64,000 nucleotides of DNA from Patella vulgata (lineage: Eukaryota > Mollusca > Gastropoda > Patellidae). The notes beneath the pieces are model-generated. The model saw only the letters and a program-made list of their open reading frames with translations, did no database searches and was not told the DNA's origin. The stretch is from the NCBI RefSeq assembly GCF_932274485.2, contig NC_065881.2:50664702-50728701 (forward strand). The letters run 5' to 3'. Position 1 is the stretch's first letter; each line of letters starts with the position of its first letter. Positions 10,391 to 21,374 of this stretch are shown here, piece after piece. A program made the position numbers and the translations under genes.

Positions 10391-10780
10391 TTATGTCATA
10401 GTATTGAGAGGAATATGGCCGATAACCCGACACCACAACCGGACAACCCGACATCACGACATTTTAACTCGACAATACATTTTTACGCGACATTACAACA
10501 TTTTTAATGTCGTGATGTTGAGTGAAAATATATTGTCGGGTTAAAATGTTGTGATGTCAAATTGTCGTGTTAAAATATCGTGATATCGTGATATGATACC
10601 AATCAGCCACCATAATTTTGCCATCTGGCAGTAAGTAAATAACTGTAGAAGGCAGCCTACGTTTGGGATGGTTGGCGGGTTGTCGTGGTGTCGGGTTAAA
10701 ATGTCGTGATGTCGGGTTGCCTTCATAAGGCGACATCACGACATGATAGATACCAATCACCAATCAGCCACCATACAAAA
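10391..10780. repeat. Palindromic GTCGGGTT/GTCGTGATGT-rich repeat
   Basis: Many short units such as GTCGTGATGTCGGGTT occur first in one orientation (AACCCGACATCACGAC near 10455) and then in the other (from 10505), so the block can fold on itself. The left boundary reads ATAGTATTGAGAGGAATATG (from about 10400) and the right part ends near the GATTGGTATCATGTCG-type sequence. Kin are at 15712-15780, 20775-20840, 24810-24870 and 26498-26716. The units are not telomeric TTAGGG repeats. Confidence 0.7.
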
Positions 10781-11127
10781 CGCCAGGATGTACGACCACA
10801 TAATATATAATCTGGGTGTCGAGATTATTCGACGTCTTGATCAATGGAGCATTTTGTGAAAAGGCACAGGTGTTTTTACAGACAAAGACATAGTTTTAAA
10901 TTTTTAAATTTTAAATGAAAATGATTGAGAATACAGGGAAAGCAAATTTCACAAAACGGATTTTTTTTTTTCAATTTTGGCGGGTGGGTGCGTAAGTGTG
11001 ACAAGTTGCTTAGCCTAAAGATATACTGTAATTACGTACCATATGTTGGCATTTCACAAAGCTGTACTACCTTCCCTTGCATGGAGGAGATAGGGTCTAG
11101 TGGTTTATCACGTGCTCGTTAGATCAC
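10781..11127. other. Stretch without recognisable gene
   Basis: AT-rich; a run of T at about 10962-10972 creates a phenylalanine-rich frame. Nothing recognised. Confidence 0.4.
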
Positions 11128-11359
11128 ATATAGGTTTGTTATTGAGTCAAGTGGCGTGGTTTTAATCTTCATGCTTGTACGTGACAAGGAGTAGGATCGC
11201 CTGTCCAACCTCGTGGGTTTACTCTGGGTCCCCCGGTTTCCCCCCATTGCTAAAGAAGCCCTCCGCCAACGAATTATTTAAATAACAGTGAACCATATGT
11301 TATTCCCAAAATGACCTAATTTGTGTCGAGTAGACGTTAAACATCATTTCTCTCCCCCT
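11128..11359 (+). mobile_element. SINE-1 copy, 5' truncated
   Basis: It matches the body and tail of the SINE-1 family: ATTGAGTCAAGTGGCGTGGT, cgtgacaaggagtaggatcg, a proline-like pyrimidine stretch and ending gacgttaaacatcatttctc. The tRNA-like head is absent. The left edge of the 5-kb tandem unit (11254) falls inside it. Confidence 0.8.
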
Positions 11360-11874
11360 TGCATGGAACAGATGACAGTAATGACGATTTTAACCGACTA
11401 ATCTAACTAGACAATCGCTTTTAAAGTGGCCTACATCGCATGACATCATATCACAACATGTATTATGAAAACATTTGATTAAAGGTTATGTATACGCTGA
11501 TTAAGTGCACTGCAGCTTTCAACTGGATGACCTGAAATCACTTGTCATGAGTGTGCGACCAAACGACATAACAATTATACTGTTCATGGGTTCAACAGTC
11601 GCAGAACGAGGACGTAGATTGTTAAATCAAGAGAGATACGTTTATAAAGTGCATGCTGAGTGTGTGATGTGCATCAGTCTTTGGTTAAAGGATACGTTGA
11701 TCGATGTATATCTTTAAGGTAAGAAAACGCTTTGTTTTAAGCGGGCGTGGGTGGGGTCGTCTTACATAATAATATACGAAAATTGTAGAAGGCCGTGGAT
11801 AAAATGTGTTTGTTTCGCTCGGAAAGATGGTCAGGGCCAATGTTGAGTACAATAAGTGTACTGTCTGAGTCTTG
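11360..11874. other. Unrecognised start of the 5-kb unit, with a 70-codon frame
   Basis: A frame at 11505-11717 (MHCSFQLDDLKSLVMSVRPN...) persists in all three units (16564-16776, 21626-21838), but the units are too young for this to mean selection. It matches no family I know. It ends in TAAGGTAAG, a donor-like site after the stop. Confidence 0.3.
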
Positions 11875-11939
11875 GTAAATTTTAAACGGATTTCTTCGAT
11901 TATGAACAAACTACTTAACTTTGGTTATTATAAACTTAC

Positions 11940-11978
11940 CTGTGTGTTTGTAATGAACTCCCGTTCGATAAAATCCAT
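11940..11978 (-). other. Candidate first coding exon in the left arm
   Basis: ATG at 11978 (minus) opens 13 codons, MDFIEREFITNTQ, ending exactly at CAG|GTAAGT. It is the mirror image of 13397-13435. No downstream exon was identified, so coding status is unproven. It recurs in units 2 and 3. Confidence 0.35.
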
Positions 11979-12767
11979 TGCACAACTAATTATCACAACG
12001 ATGAAAACAAGTTCTCTCTTGAAAAATTGAAATATCACAAACTTTTCCCAGAGAAAAATACCAATATGGAAGATGGTTACGTCACTCTGCGGGAGATATC
12101 ATTTCGTATTAGGGGTGACAGCATAGGAAATTCAAGTACAATTACGACAGGAATCCATGACCACTCGGACCAAAGACCACTCGGTTCAAGACCAGTCGGA
12201 CCAACTGATAGACCACTCAGCCCAAACAAATAGACTACCCGGACCATACAAAAAGACTATTCGGACCCAACAGAAAGACGACTCGGACCAATAATAAAGT
12301 GTTGTTTTAATAAATTGATAATTGCGTTTGTTTTAAAGGGACAATAACACTCTTGCTGGCTTGAAAGCTCCAGAAAATAAATAATATCTCTATCTAAGTA
12401 CTAGATGTTTAAGTGTCCTACCTGTTGTGTAAATTATCCATTACATCCTATTTTACTTGTCCAGAGGGTTCGAAAATATTTTTAAATCGAAGTTTCATTT
12501 GAAAAGGTTTATGTTAGACGTTTCAAACCATTATGTTGAATATTTCAAAATTTTTAAATAAGGTGTGTTAAGATGAAATTTGTATCATCAATTAATTGAA
12601 ATATTCTAAAATAGTACAATTTGTTGACCAGAATAAAGATTGGGACATATTATTCAGTTACAACAAGAGTGGTATTGAGCCTTTAATATGAATACTCGAA
12701 CCAATAATAAAGTGTTATTTTAATAAATTGATAATTGTGTTTATTTTAATATGACTACTCGATACCA

Positions 12768-12973
12768 CTAGGTTTATTAACTGCAACGTTTTAATGAGGT
12801 TACTCTCACCGTTATCAATCAAGCAATGATAACGGTGAGAGTAACCTCATTGAAACGTTGCAGTTAATAAACCTAGTTAACTGCAACGTTTCAATGAGGT
12901 TACTCTCACCGTTATCATTGCTTGATAACGGTGAGAGTAACCTCATTGAAACGTTGCAGTTAATAAACCTAGT
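12768..12973. repeat. Two back-to-back perfect palindromes (also 17827-18035 and 22889-23094)
   Basis: CTAGGTTTATTAACTGCAAC... pairs with ...GTTGCAGTTAATAAACCTAG around the loop atcaagcaa (12768-12876). The same stem repeats at once around the short loop ttgct (12873-12973). Stems are about 45-49 bp with at most one mismatch, so the order is arm, inverse arm, arm, inverse arm. Unit 2 has three extra bases in the second loop. Confidence 0.9.
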
Positions 12974-13396
12974 GAATGTCATCCATAAAGCTGTCTGTTA
13001 TTATATATCACTTTCACTAAATGCCTTTCAAAGACAACATAAAGAAGATAGGATATTTATAGTTTATACATGACTTTATTTTTACGAGTATCCGTGCAAT
13101 CAGTGATATTTTAATTGTGAAGAAAATTTGATAGACTGGCGATCAATGGTTTCCATATAAATCTCCTATGTAATTGCCTTCAATTGATATTTTTCGTCGC
13201 CCAAACCCATATACGATCAAAATGATCGCGCTGTCAAACTATCTTTCAATGTTAACCAACCCCCGCAACAGGTATATTGGATTCGACCAATACGTCACGA
13301 AGACATTGTTGACATCGACTCTGTCGAAATTACAAGTAAATTTTCAAATTTTTCAAGAGAGAACTTGTTCTCATCGTTGTGATAATTAGTTGTGCA

Positions 13397-13435
13397 ATGG
13401 ATTTTATCGAACGGGAGTTCATTACAAACACACAG
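13397..13435 (+). other. Candidate first coding exon in the right arm
   Basis: ATG at 13397 opens 13 codons, MDFIEREFITNTQ, ending at CAG|GTAAGT. Upstream lie the palindrome GAGAACTTGTTCTC at 13359-13372, TACGTCAC at 13291 and an ATTGG/CCAAT pair at about 13277-13290, which looks promoter-like. No partner exon is recognised downstream. Confidence 0.35.
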
Positions 13436-13544
13436 GTAAGTTTATAATAACCAAAGTTAAGTAGTTTGTTCATAATCGAAGAAATCCGTTTAAAATTTAC
13501 GATGGTTCACACTTTTTTTAGTAGGTTATCTACTTCCTTCAGGG

Positions 13545-13858
13545 TGCCAGGAGCCGCGGCGGCAGTGTACGTAAGGCGTTTGCTATCTAACCAGAAGGTC
13601 CTGGGTTCGATTTCGGTGTTGGCCTAGAAACTTCCTTTTTCCGGACTGGTTTCCTCTTGGCAGTTGTGCGTGACGAAGAGTCTGACTATGGACATCGTCT
13701 AGTCGTTCGGGGGACGAAAACTCAGGGTTGCCGTACGCGTAAAAGAACCCTTAACAGTTGAAATTTAATTGTTTTTCGTCATAGTACACTATATGGCGCA
13801 TTCCCGTCTTCATTCTGGAACAGAAAAGTAGAACGTCAAACCCAATTTCATTTCAGTT
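13545..13858 (+). mobile_element. SINE-2 copy (also 18604-18920; truncated at 23663-23872)
   Basis: The head carries a tRNA-like B box, GGGTTCGATTTC. The body reads gtctagtcgttcggg and cgtaaaagaacccttaacag, and the tail cattcccgtcttcattctgg and caatttcatttc. It is diverged from the consensus and so is an older copy. Confidence 0.75.
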
Positions 13859-14096
13859 CTGGCTGTTTTTACGAAGCATTGTTAACACAATTACCAACCA
13901 ATCTTTTCGAAAATCTATTACAGATTTTATCGCTGTGTCGGTGAAATAAATCCTGTTTTGTAACGGTTTATTATCTACCCCCGATCAAATATTAAAACGC
14001 GTTGGTTAATGCCTCGGATTATCTATAATTACATGTGTACTCACTACAGAGATCATTGTGTCCTTGTCGGGGCCTCCGTCCTGCAACATTGACGTT
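13859..14096. other. Unrecognised stretch within the 5-kb unit
   Basis: About 240 bp with no recognisable content; recurs in unit 2. Confidence 0.4.
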
Positions 14097-15248
14097 TAAC
14101 CAGCGGTTGCCAGGCAAAATACGCCCACATTTTGCAAGAGATGGAAAGAGAACAATCTAAAATAAAAAGCGATTTTTCGTACAATCAGGGACCATAATCC
14201 AGGAAGTTGTGTTCTGAAATTCGCGAATATCGAAATGGACTGCGATATTTGGGATAGAAAGATATATTTTAAGTTTCATCAAAATCAGATAAAAATTGTG
14301 ACGCCTATACTGAGTCCCCAATCTTGGTATTACATACTTTTACACTATCTGCGTACAAGGAGCGGCTATTTCGTTCTACAGTTTCGGTCCGATTTTCACG
14401 AAATTCAAGCTCAGCCGTCATTAGGGTGTAACGATGATACAGTCAAAGGTTTGGGTTTTTTTAATCAGATAAAAAGTGTGACTTCTGGAGCATCCACAAG
14501 CTAGAAACGTGATTTTGTACAATTAGGAGCCATAATCCAGGAAGTTACGGTCCGATGTGCGAAATATCGCAGTCAACCAAGATCTTTGGATTGTAATCGT
14601 ACATTTCAAGTTTCATCAAAATCGGATAAAAAGTGTGACTTCTGGAGTGTCCACAACCTTGGTATTACATACTTTTACACAATTTGTGTACAAGGACCAA
14701 TCATTTTGTCCGGCAGTTTGAGTCAGATTGTACGAAATTTAAACTCAACCTTCATTGATGTATAATGGTGATATATTTAAACGTTTTTGAAAATTGAATA
14801 CAAATTGTGACTTCTAGCGGGTCCACAAGCTAAAAATTTGATTTTTCGAACAATCAGGGGCCATAATCCAGGAAGTTACGTTCGGATCTTCGCAATTATC
14901 GACAGGAACCAAGATCTTTATGATATAAATATAGATTTAAAGTTTCATCAAAATCGGATCGAAATTGTGGCCACTATAGGGTCCACAACCTCGATATACC
15001 ATATATTTACACCACTTGCGTACGAGGGGCGGCCATTTTGTCCGGCAGTTTTGGTCCGATTTTCACGAAATTCGTACTCGCCCATCATTAGGGTGTAACA
15101 GTGATATATTCAAACTATTTTTAAATCGGATAAAAATTGTGACCTTTATAGAGGGACCAACACGTTAAAAATGCGATTTTTCGTACAAGCAAGGATCATA
15201 ATTCAGGATGTTATGATCCGATATACGCGAATATCGAAAGGAACCAAG
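14097..15248 (-). mobile_element. Family A element, inverse orientation (also about 19159-20310; remnant 23873-24346)
   Basis: It begins with the inverted family A tail, AGCGGTTGCCAGGC...ATACGCCCACATTTTGCAAG, and runs through about three of the roughly 325-bp repeats (aagtttcatcaaaatcggat and ccataatccaggaagttacg recur). It ends without the head, so it is truncated. Unit 3 keeps only the last repeat. Confidence 0.75.
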
Positions 15249-15349
15249 ATCTGTGGCTTATAAACATGTGTTTCTATGCCATGACAAACAAAACCCATTG
15301 AAGCCACAATTGTGCAAATTAATTTTTAAGATAACAAAATCGAATCCAA

Positions 15350-15440
15350 GATCAATGGACGTACCTCGTTTTTTCGTGCCATCTGAACGACTAGACGCTT
15401 TTTCCTCAACACGCCCTCCGTCCTTGGTATGGTGAACTAG
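15350..15440 (-). mobile_element. SINE-2 fragment (also about 20412-20502 and 24444-24534)
   Basis: It matches the middle of SINE-2 in inverse orientation: acctcgttttttcgtgccat, ctgaacgactagac and gccctccgtcc. Confidence 0.6.
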
Positions 15441-15711
15441 GGCTATCACTAAGCTTCCGCCTCAATAAACGTACCTTTACTGGACGTCTGTGTCCTTAAA
15501 TTTCTACGAAGCTGCCCTTAAAGAAATAATGTTTGACATCGTATTAAATCTATGAACATTCATTTTTTAAAATAAATATTCACAATGAAGGGAGTGTAAC
15601 GGGATAGCGAAAATCACATTTAAGGGAGTTAACTCCTGCTGGCTTACGTGTTACCGAGTCAATACCAATATAAGGACCGCAATTAATATCTCATTGACTA
15701 CGAATAGTTAA
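15441..15711. other. Unrecognised stretch within the 5-kb unit
   Basis: No gene or known repeat seen; recurs in units 2 and 3. Confidence 0.4.
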
Positions 15712-16312
15712 TTATGGTGGCTGATTGGTATCATGTCGGGATGTCGGGTTGTCGCGGTGTCGGGTTATCGGTCATATTCTTCTCAATACTATGATTATGT
15801 ACACTGAAAGTTTCCCGGGATTTTGCAGCGTGGTTTCTCCATTGTAGATGGGACAAAAAAAACAAGCTCCTGTGTACACATTTGCGTGCACATAAAAGAA
15901 TCCTTCACAGTTGAAATTCGATGAAGAAATGCCACGGTCCATTGAAAATTTCCGATATATCACTCTGCATAACGTATGCCTATTTTCAATAGTCCGATTG
16001 AAAAGTAGGAAAATGAAATGAAATGAAATGGGCTTTAACGTCCAACTGTTTTGCTCCGGTAGCCACAGTGGCTAAGTGAGTAAGACGCTGGTTCGCTAGC
16101 CGTCATATCACTCTGCGTAGCGTATGCCTATCTTCAATAGTCCGATTGGTCCGGAAAAGTAGGAAAATGAAATGGAATGAAATTGGGTTCAACGTCAAAC
16201 TGTTTTGCTCCCGGGGCCACAGTGGCTAAGTGAGTAAGACGCTGGCTCGCTAGCCGGCGTGGTTCCCCCTTGTCATGGGTACAGGAAGGAGGGCCTGGCA
16301 GCTGTCTAGTCG
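15712..16312 (+). mobile_element. GTCGGGTT piece followed by two SINE-2 pieces (also in units 2 and 3)
   Basis: 15712-15780 carries GGTGTCGGGTTATCGG, the inverse of the start of the 26498 repeat. 15785-16020 is a diverged SINE-2 body. At 16060 and 16220 two tRNA-like heads (CACAGTGGCTAAGTGAGTAA) follow each other. The last one is cut by the unit border at 16312 but continues past 25408 in unit 3. Confidence 0.65.
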
Positions 16313-19300
16313 AGAAGCCCTCCGCCAACGAATTATTGAAATAACAGTGAACCATATGTTATTCCCAAAATGACCTAATTTGTGTCGAGTAGACGTTAAA
16401 CATCATTTCTCTCCCCCTTGCATGGAGCAGATGACAGTAATGACGATTTTAACCGACTAATCTAACTAGACAATCGCTTTTAAAGTGGCCTACATCGCAT
16501 GACATCATATCACAACATGTATTATGAAAACATTTGATTAAAGGTTATGTATACGCTGATTAAGTGCACTGCAGCTTTCAACTGGATGACCTGAAATCAC
16601 TTGTCATGAGTGTGCGACCAAACGACATAACAATTATACTGTTCATGGGTTCAACAGTCGCAGAACGAGGACGTAGATTGTTAAATCAAGAGAGATACGT
16701 TTATAAAGTGCATACTGAGTGTATGATGTGCATCAGTCTTTGGTTAAAGGATACGTTGATCGATGTATATCTTTAAGGTAAGAAAACGCTTTGTTTTAAG
16801 CGGGCGTGGGTGGGGTCGTCTTACATAATAATATACGAAAATTGTAGAAGGCCGTGGATAAAATGTGTTTGTTTCGCTCGGAAAGATGGTCAGGGCCAAT
16901 GTTGAGTACAATAAGTGTACTGTCTGAGTCTTGGTAAATTTTAAACGGATTTCTTCGATTATGAACAAACTACTTAACTTTGGTTATTATAAACTTACCT
17001 GTGTGTTTGTAATGAACTCCCGTTCGATAAAATCCATTGCACAACTAATTATCACAACGATGAAAACAAGTTCTCTCTTGAAAAATTGAAATATCACAAA
17101 CTTTTCCCAGAGAAAAATACCAATATGGAAGATGGTTACGTCACTCTGCGGGAGATATCATTTCGTATTAGGGGTGACAGCATAGGAAATTCAAGTACAA
17201 TTACGACAGGAATCCATGACCACTCGGACCAAAGACCACTCGGTTCAAGACCAGTCGGACCAACTGATAGACCACTCAGCCCAAACAAATAGACTACCCG
17301 GACCATACAAAAAGACTATTCGGACCCAACAGAAAGACGACTCGGACCAATAATAAAGTGTTGTTTTAATAAATTGATAATTGCGTTTGTTTTAAAGGGA
17401 CAATAACACTCTTGCTGGCTTGAAAGCTCCAGAAAATAAATAATATCTCTATCTAAGTACTAGATGTTTAAGTGTCCTACCTGTTGTGTAAATTATCCAT
17501 TACATCCTATTTTACTTGTCCAGAGGGTTCGAAAATATTTTTAAATCGAAGTTTCATTTGAAAAGGTTTATGTTAGACGTTTCAAACCATTATGTTGAAT
17601 ATTTCAAAATTTTTAAATAACGTGTGTTAAGATGAAATTTGTATCATCAATTAATTGAAATATTCTAAAATAGTACAATTTGTTGACCAGAATAAAGATT
17701 GGGACATATTATTCAGTTACAACAAGAGTGGTATTGAGCCTTTAATATGAATACTCGAACCAATAATAATGTGTTATTTTAATAAATTGATAATTGTGTT
17801 TATTTTAATATGACTACTCGATACCACTAGGTTTATTAACTGCAACGTTTTAATGAGGTTACTCTCACCGTTATCAATCAAGCAATGATAACGGTGAGAG
17901 TAACCTCATTGAAACGTTGCAGTTAATAAACCTAGTTAACTGCAACGTTTCAATGAGGTTACTCTCACCGTTATCATTGCTTGTTGATAACGGTGAGAGT
18001 AACCTCATTGAAACGTTGCAGTTAATAAACCTAGTGAATGTCATCCATAAAGCTGTCTGTTATTATATATCACTTTCACTAAATGCCTTTCAAAGACAAC
18101 ATAAAGAAGATAGGATATTTATAGTTTATACATGACTTTATTTTTACGAGTATCCGTGCAATCAGTGATATTTTAATTGTGAAGAAAATTTGATAGACTG
18201 GCGATCAATGGTTTCCATATAAATCTCCTATGTAATTGCCTTCAATTGATATTTTTCGTCGCCCAAACCCATATACGATCAAAATGATCGCGCTGTCAAA
18301 CTATCTTTCAATGTTAACCAACCCCCGCAACAGGTATATTGGATTCGACCAATACGTCACGAAGACATTGTTGACATCGACTCTGTCGAAATTACAAGTA
18401 AATTTTCAAATTTTTCAAGAGAGAACTTGTTCTCATCGTTGTGATAATTAGTTGTGCAATGGATTTTATCGAACGGGAGTTCATTACAAACACACAGGTA
18501 AGTTTATAATAACCAAAGTTAAGTAGTTTGTTCATAATCGAAGAAATCCGTTTAAAATTTACGATGGTTCACACTTTTTTTAGTAGGTTATCTACTTCCT
18601 TCAGGGTGCCAGGAGCCGCGGCGGCAGTGTACGTAAGGCGTTTGCTATCTAACCAGAAGGTCCTGGGTTCGATTTCGGTGTTGGCCTAGAAACTTCCTTT
18701 TTCCGGACTGGTTTCCTCTTGGCAGTTGTGCGTGACGAAGAGTCTGACTATGGACATCGTCTAGTCGTTCGGGGGACGAAAACTCAGGGTTGCCGTACGC
18801 GTAAAAGAACCCTTAACAGTTGAAATTTAATTGTTTTTCGTCATAGTACACTATATGGCGCATTCCCGTCTTCATTCTGGAACAGAAAAGTAGAACGTCA
18901 AACCCAATTTCATTTCAGTTCTGGCTGTTTTTACGAAGCATTGTTAACACAATTACCAACCAATCTTTTCGAAAATCTATTACAGATTTTATCGCTGTGT
19001 CGGTGAAATAAATCCTGTTTTGTAACGGTTTATTATCTACCCCCGATCAAATATTAAAACGCGTTGGTTAATGCCTCGGATTATCTATAATTACATGTGT
19101 ACTCACTACAGAGATCATTGTGTCCTTGTCGGGGCCTCCGTCCTGCAACATTGACGTTTAACCAGCGGTTGCCAGGCAAAATACGCCCACATTTTGCAAG
19201 AGATGGAAAGAGAACAATCTAAAATAAAAAGCGATTTTTCGTACAATCAGGGACCATAATCCAGGAAGTTGTGTTCTGAAATTCGCGAATATCGAAATGG

Positions 19301-21374
19301 ACTGCGATATTTGGGATAGAAAGATATATTTTAAGTTTCATCAAAATCAGATAAAAATTGTGACGCCTATACTGAGTCCCCAATCTTGGTATTACATACT
19401 TTTACACTATCTGCGTACAAGGAGCGGCTATTTCGTTCTACAGTTTCGGTCCGATTTTCACGAAATTCAAGCTCAGCCGTCATTAGGGTGTAACGATGAT
19501 ACAGTCAAAGGTTTGGGTTTTTTTAATCAGATAAAAAGTGTGACTTCTGGAGGATCCACAAGCTAGAAACGTGATTTTGTACAATTAGGAGCCATAATCC
19601 AGGAAGTTACGGTCCGATGTGCGAAATATCGCAGTCAACCAAGATCTTTGGATTGTAATCGTACATTTCAAGTTTCATCAAAATCGGATAAAAAGTGTGA
19701 CTTCTGGAGTGTCCACAACCTTGGTATTACATACTTTTACACAATTTGTGTACAAGGACCAATCATTTTGTCCGGCAGTTTGAGTCAGATTGTACGAAAT
19801 TTAAACTCAACCTTCATTGATGTATAATGGTGATATATTTAAACGTTTTTGAAAATTGAATACAAATTGTGACTTCTAGCGGGTCCACAAGCTAAAAATT
19901 TGATTTTTCGAACAATCAGGGGCCATAATCCAGGAAGTTACGTTCGGATCTTCGCAATTATCGACAGGAACCAAGATCTTTATGATATAAATATAGATTT
20001 AAAGTTTCATCAAAATCGGATCGAAATTGTGGCCACTATAGGGTCCACAACCTCGATATACCATATATTTACACCACTTGCGTACGAGGGGCGGCCATTT
20101 TGTCCGGCAGTTTTGGTCCGATTTTCACGAAATTCGTACTCGCCCATCATTAGGGTGTAACAGTGATATATTCAAACTATTTTTAAATCGGATAAAAATT
20201 GTGACCTTTATAGAGGGACCAACACGTTAAAAATGCGATTTTTCGTACAAGCAAGGATCATAATTCAGGATGTTATGATCCGATATACGCGAATATCGAA
20301 AGGAACCAAGATCTGTGGCTTATAAACATGTGTTTCTATGCCATGACAAACAAAACCCATTGAAGCCACAATTGTGCAAATTAATTTTTAAGATAACAAA
20401 ATCGAATCCAAGATCAATGGACGTACCTCGTTTTTTCGTGCCATCTGAACGACTAGACGCTTTTTCCTCAACACGCCCTCCGTCCTTGGTATGGTGAACT
20501 AGGGCTATCACTAAGCTTCCGCCTCAATAAACGTACCTTTACTGGACGTCTGTGTCCTTAAATTTCTACGAAGCTGCCCTTAAAGAAATAATGTTTGACA
20601 TCGTATTAAATCTATGAACATTCATTTTTTAAAATAAATATTCACAATGAAGGGAGTGTAACGGGATAGCGAAAATCACATTTAAGGGAGTTAACTCCTG
20701 CTGGCTTACGTGTTACCGAGTCAATACCAATATAAGGACCGCAATTAATATCTCATTGACTACGAATAGTTAATTATGGTGGCTGATTGGTATCATGTCG
20801 GGATGTCGGGTTGTCGCGGTGTCGGGTTATCGGTCATATTCTTCTCAATACTATGATTATGTACACTGAAAGTTTCCCGGGATTTTGCAGCGTGGTTTCT
20901 CCATTGTAGATGGGACAAAAAAAACAAGCTCCTGTGTACACATTTGCGTGCACATAAAAGAATCCTTCACAGTTGAAATTCGATGAAGAAATGCCACGGT
21001 CCATTGAAAATTTCCGATATATCACTCTGCATAACGTATGCCTATCTTCAATAGTCCGATTGAAAAGTAGGAAAATGAAATGAAATGAAATGGGCTTTAA
21101 CGTCCAACTGTTTTGCTCCGGTAGCCACAGTGGCTAAGTGAGTAAGACGCTGGTTCGCTAGCCGTCATATCACTCTGCGTAGCGTATGCCTATCTTCAAT
21201 AGTCCGATTGGTCCGGAAAAGTAGGAAAATGAAATGGAATGAAATTGGGTTCAACGTCAAACTGTTTTGCTCCCGGGGCCACAGTGGCTAAGTGAGTAAG
21301 ACGCTGGCTCGCTAGCCGGCGTGGTTCCCCCTTGTCATGGGTACAGGAAGGAGGGCCTGGCAGCTGTCTAGTCG
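16313..21374. repeat. 5.06-kb tandem segment, unit 2
   Basis: 5062 bp, almost identical to unit 1 (offset 5059, then 5062 after a 3-bp insertion in the loop of the second palindrome near 17983). It holds the same elements: inverted-repeat unit 16934-18562, SINE-2 18604-18920, family A element (minus) about 19159-20310, GTCGGGTT piece about 20774, and SINE-2 pieces to 21374. Unit 2 shares several substitutions with unit 3 against unit 1. Confidence 0.9.

Larger units (their letters stand above)
11875..13500. mobile_element. 1.63-kb inverted-repeat unit with outward mini-exons (also 16934-18562 and 21996-23621)
   Basis: Arms of about 150 bp at 11875-12029 and 13346-13500 are near-perfect inverse copies, starting GTAAATTTTAAACGG. 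Each arm holds, facing outward, a 13-codon ATG exon reading MDFIEREFITNTQ followed directly by GTAAGT: 13397-13435 on the + strand and 11940-11978 on the - strand. TACGTCAC lies about 100 bp upstream of each ATG (13291-13298 and 12078-12085), outside the arms. The interior holds degenerate repeats of agaccactcggacc at 12155-12290, a 50-bp repeat (aataataaagtg...) at 12288 and 12698, and two palindromes. No target duplication is seen. It could be a fold-back transposon or an inverted duplication of a host promoter and first exon. Confidence 0.6.
11254..16312. repeat. 5.06-kb tandem segment, unit 1
   Basis: The unit runs from agaagccctccgcc (inside a SINE-1) to gctgtctagtcg (inside a SINE-2), 5059 bp. 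In order it contains: SINE-1 tail, an unrecognised stretch with a 70-codon frame at 11505-11717, the 1.63-kb inverted-repeat unit 11875-13500, a SINE-2 at 13545-13858, about 240 bp of unrecognised DNA, a minus-strand family A element 14097-15248, a SINE-2 fragment 15350-15440, about 270 bp unrecognised, a GTCGGGTT piece from 15712, and SINE-2 pieces to the end. No host gene is recognised. Confidence 0.9.

Noticed and set aside
10391-10780. Possible telomere-like repeat
   Set aside because: The unit is GTCGGGTT mixed with GTCGTGATGT, irregular and in both orientations, not the TTAGGG expected of molluscs.
11505-11717. 70-codon frame kept in all three 5-kb units
   Set aside because: The units are almost identical, so keeping the frame says nothing about selection, and no homologue is recognised.
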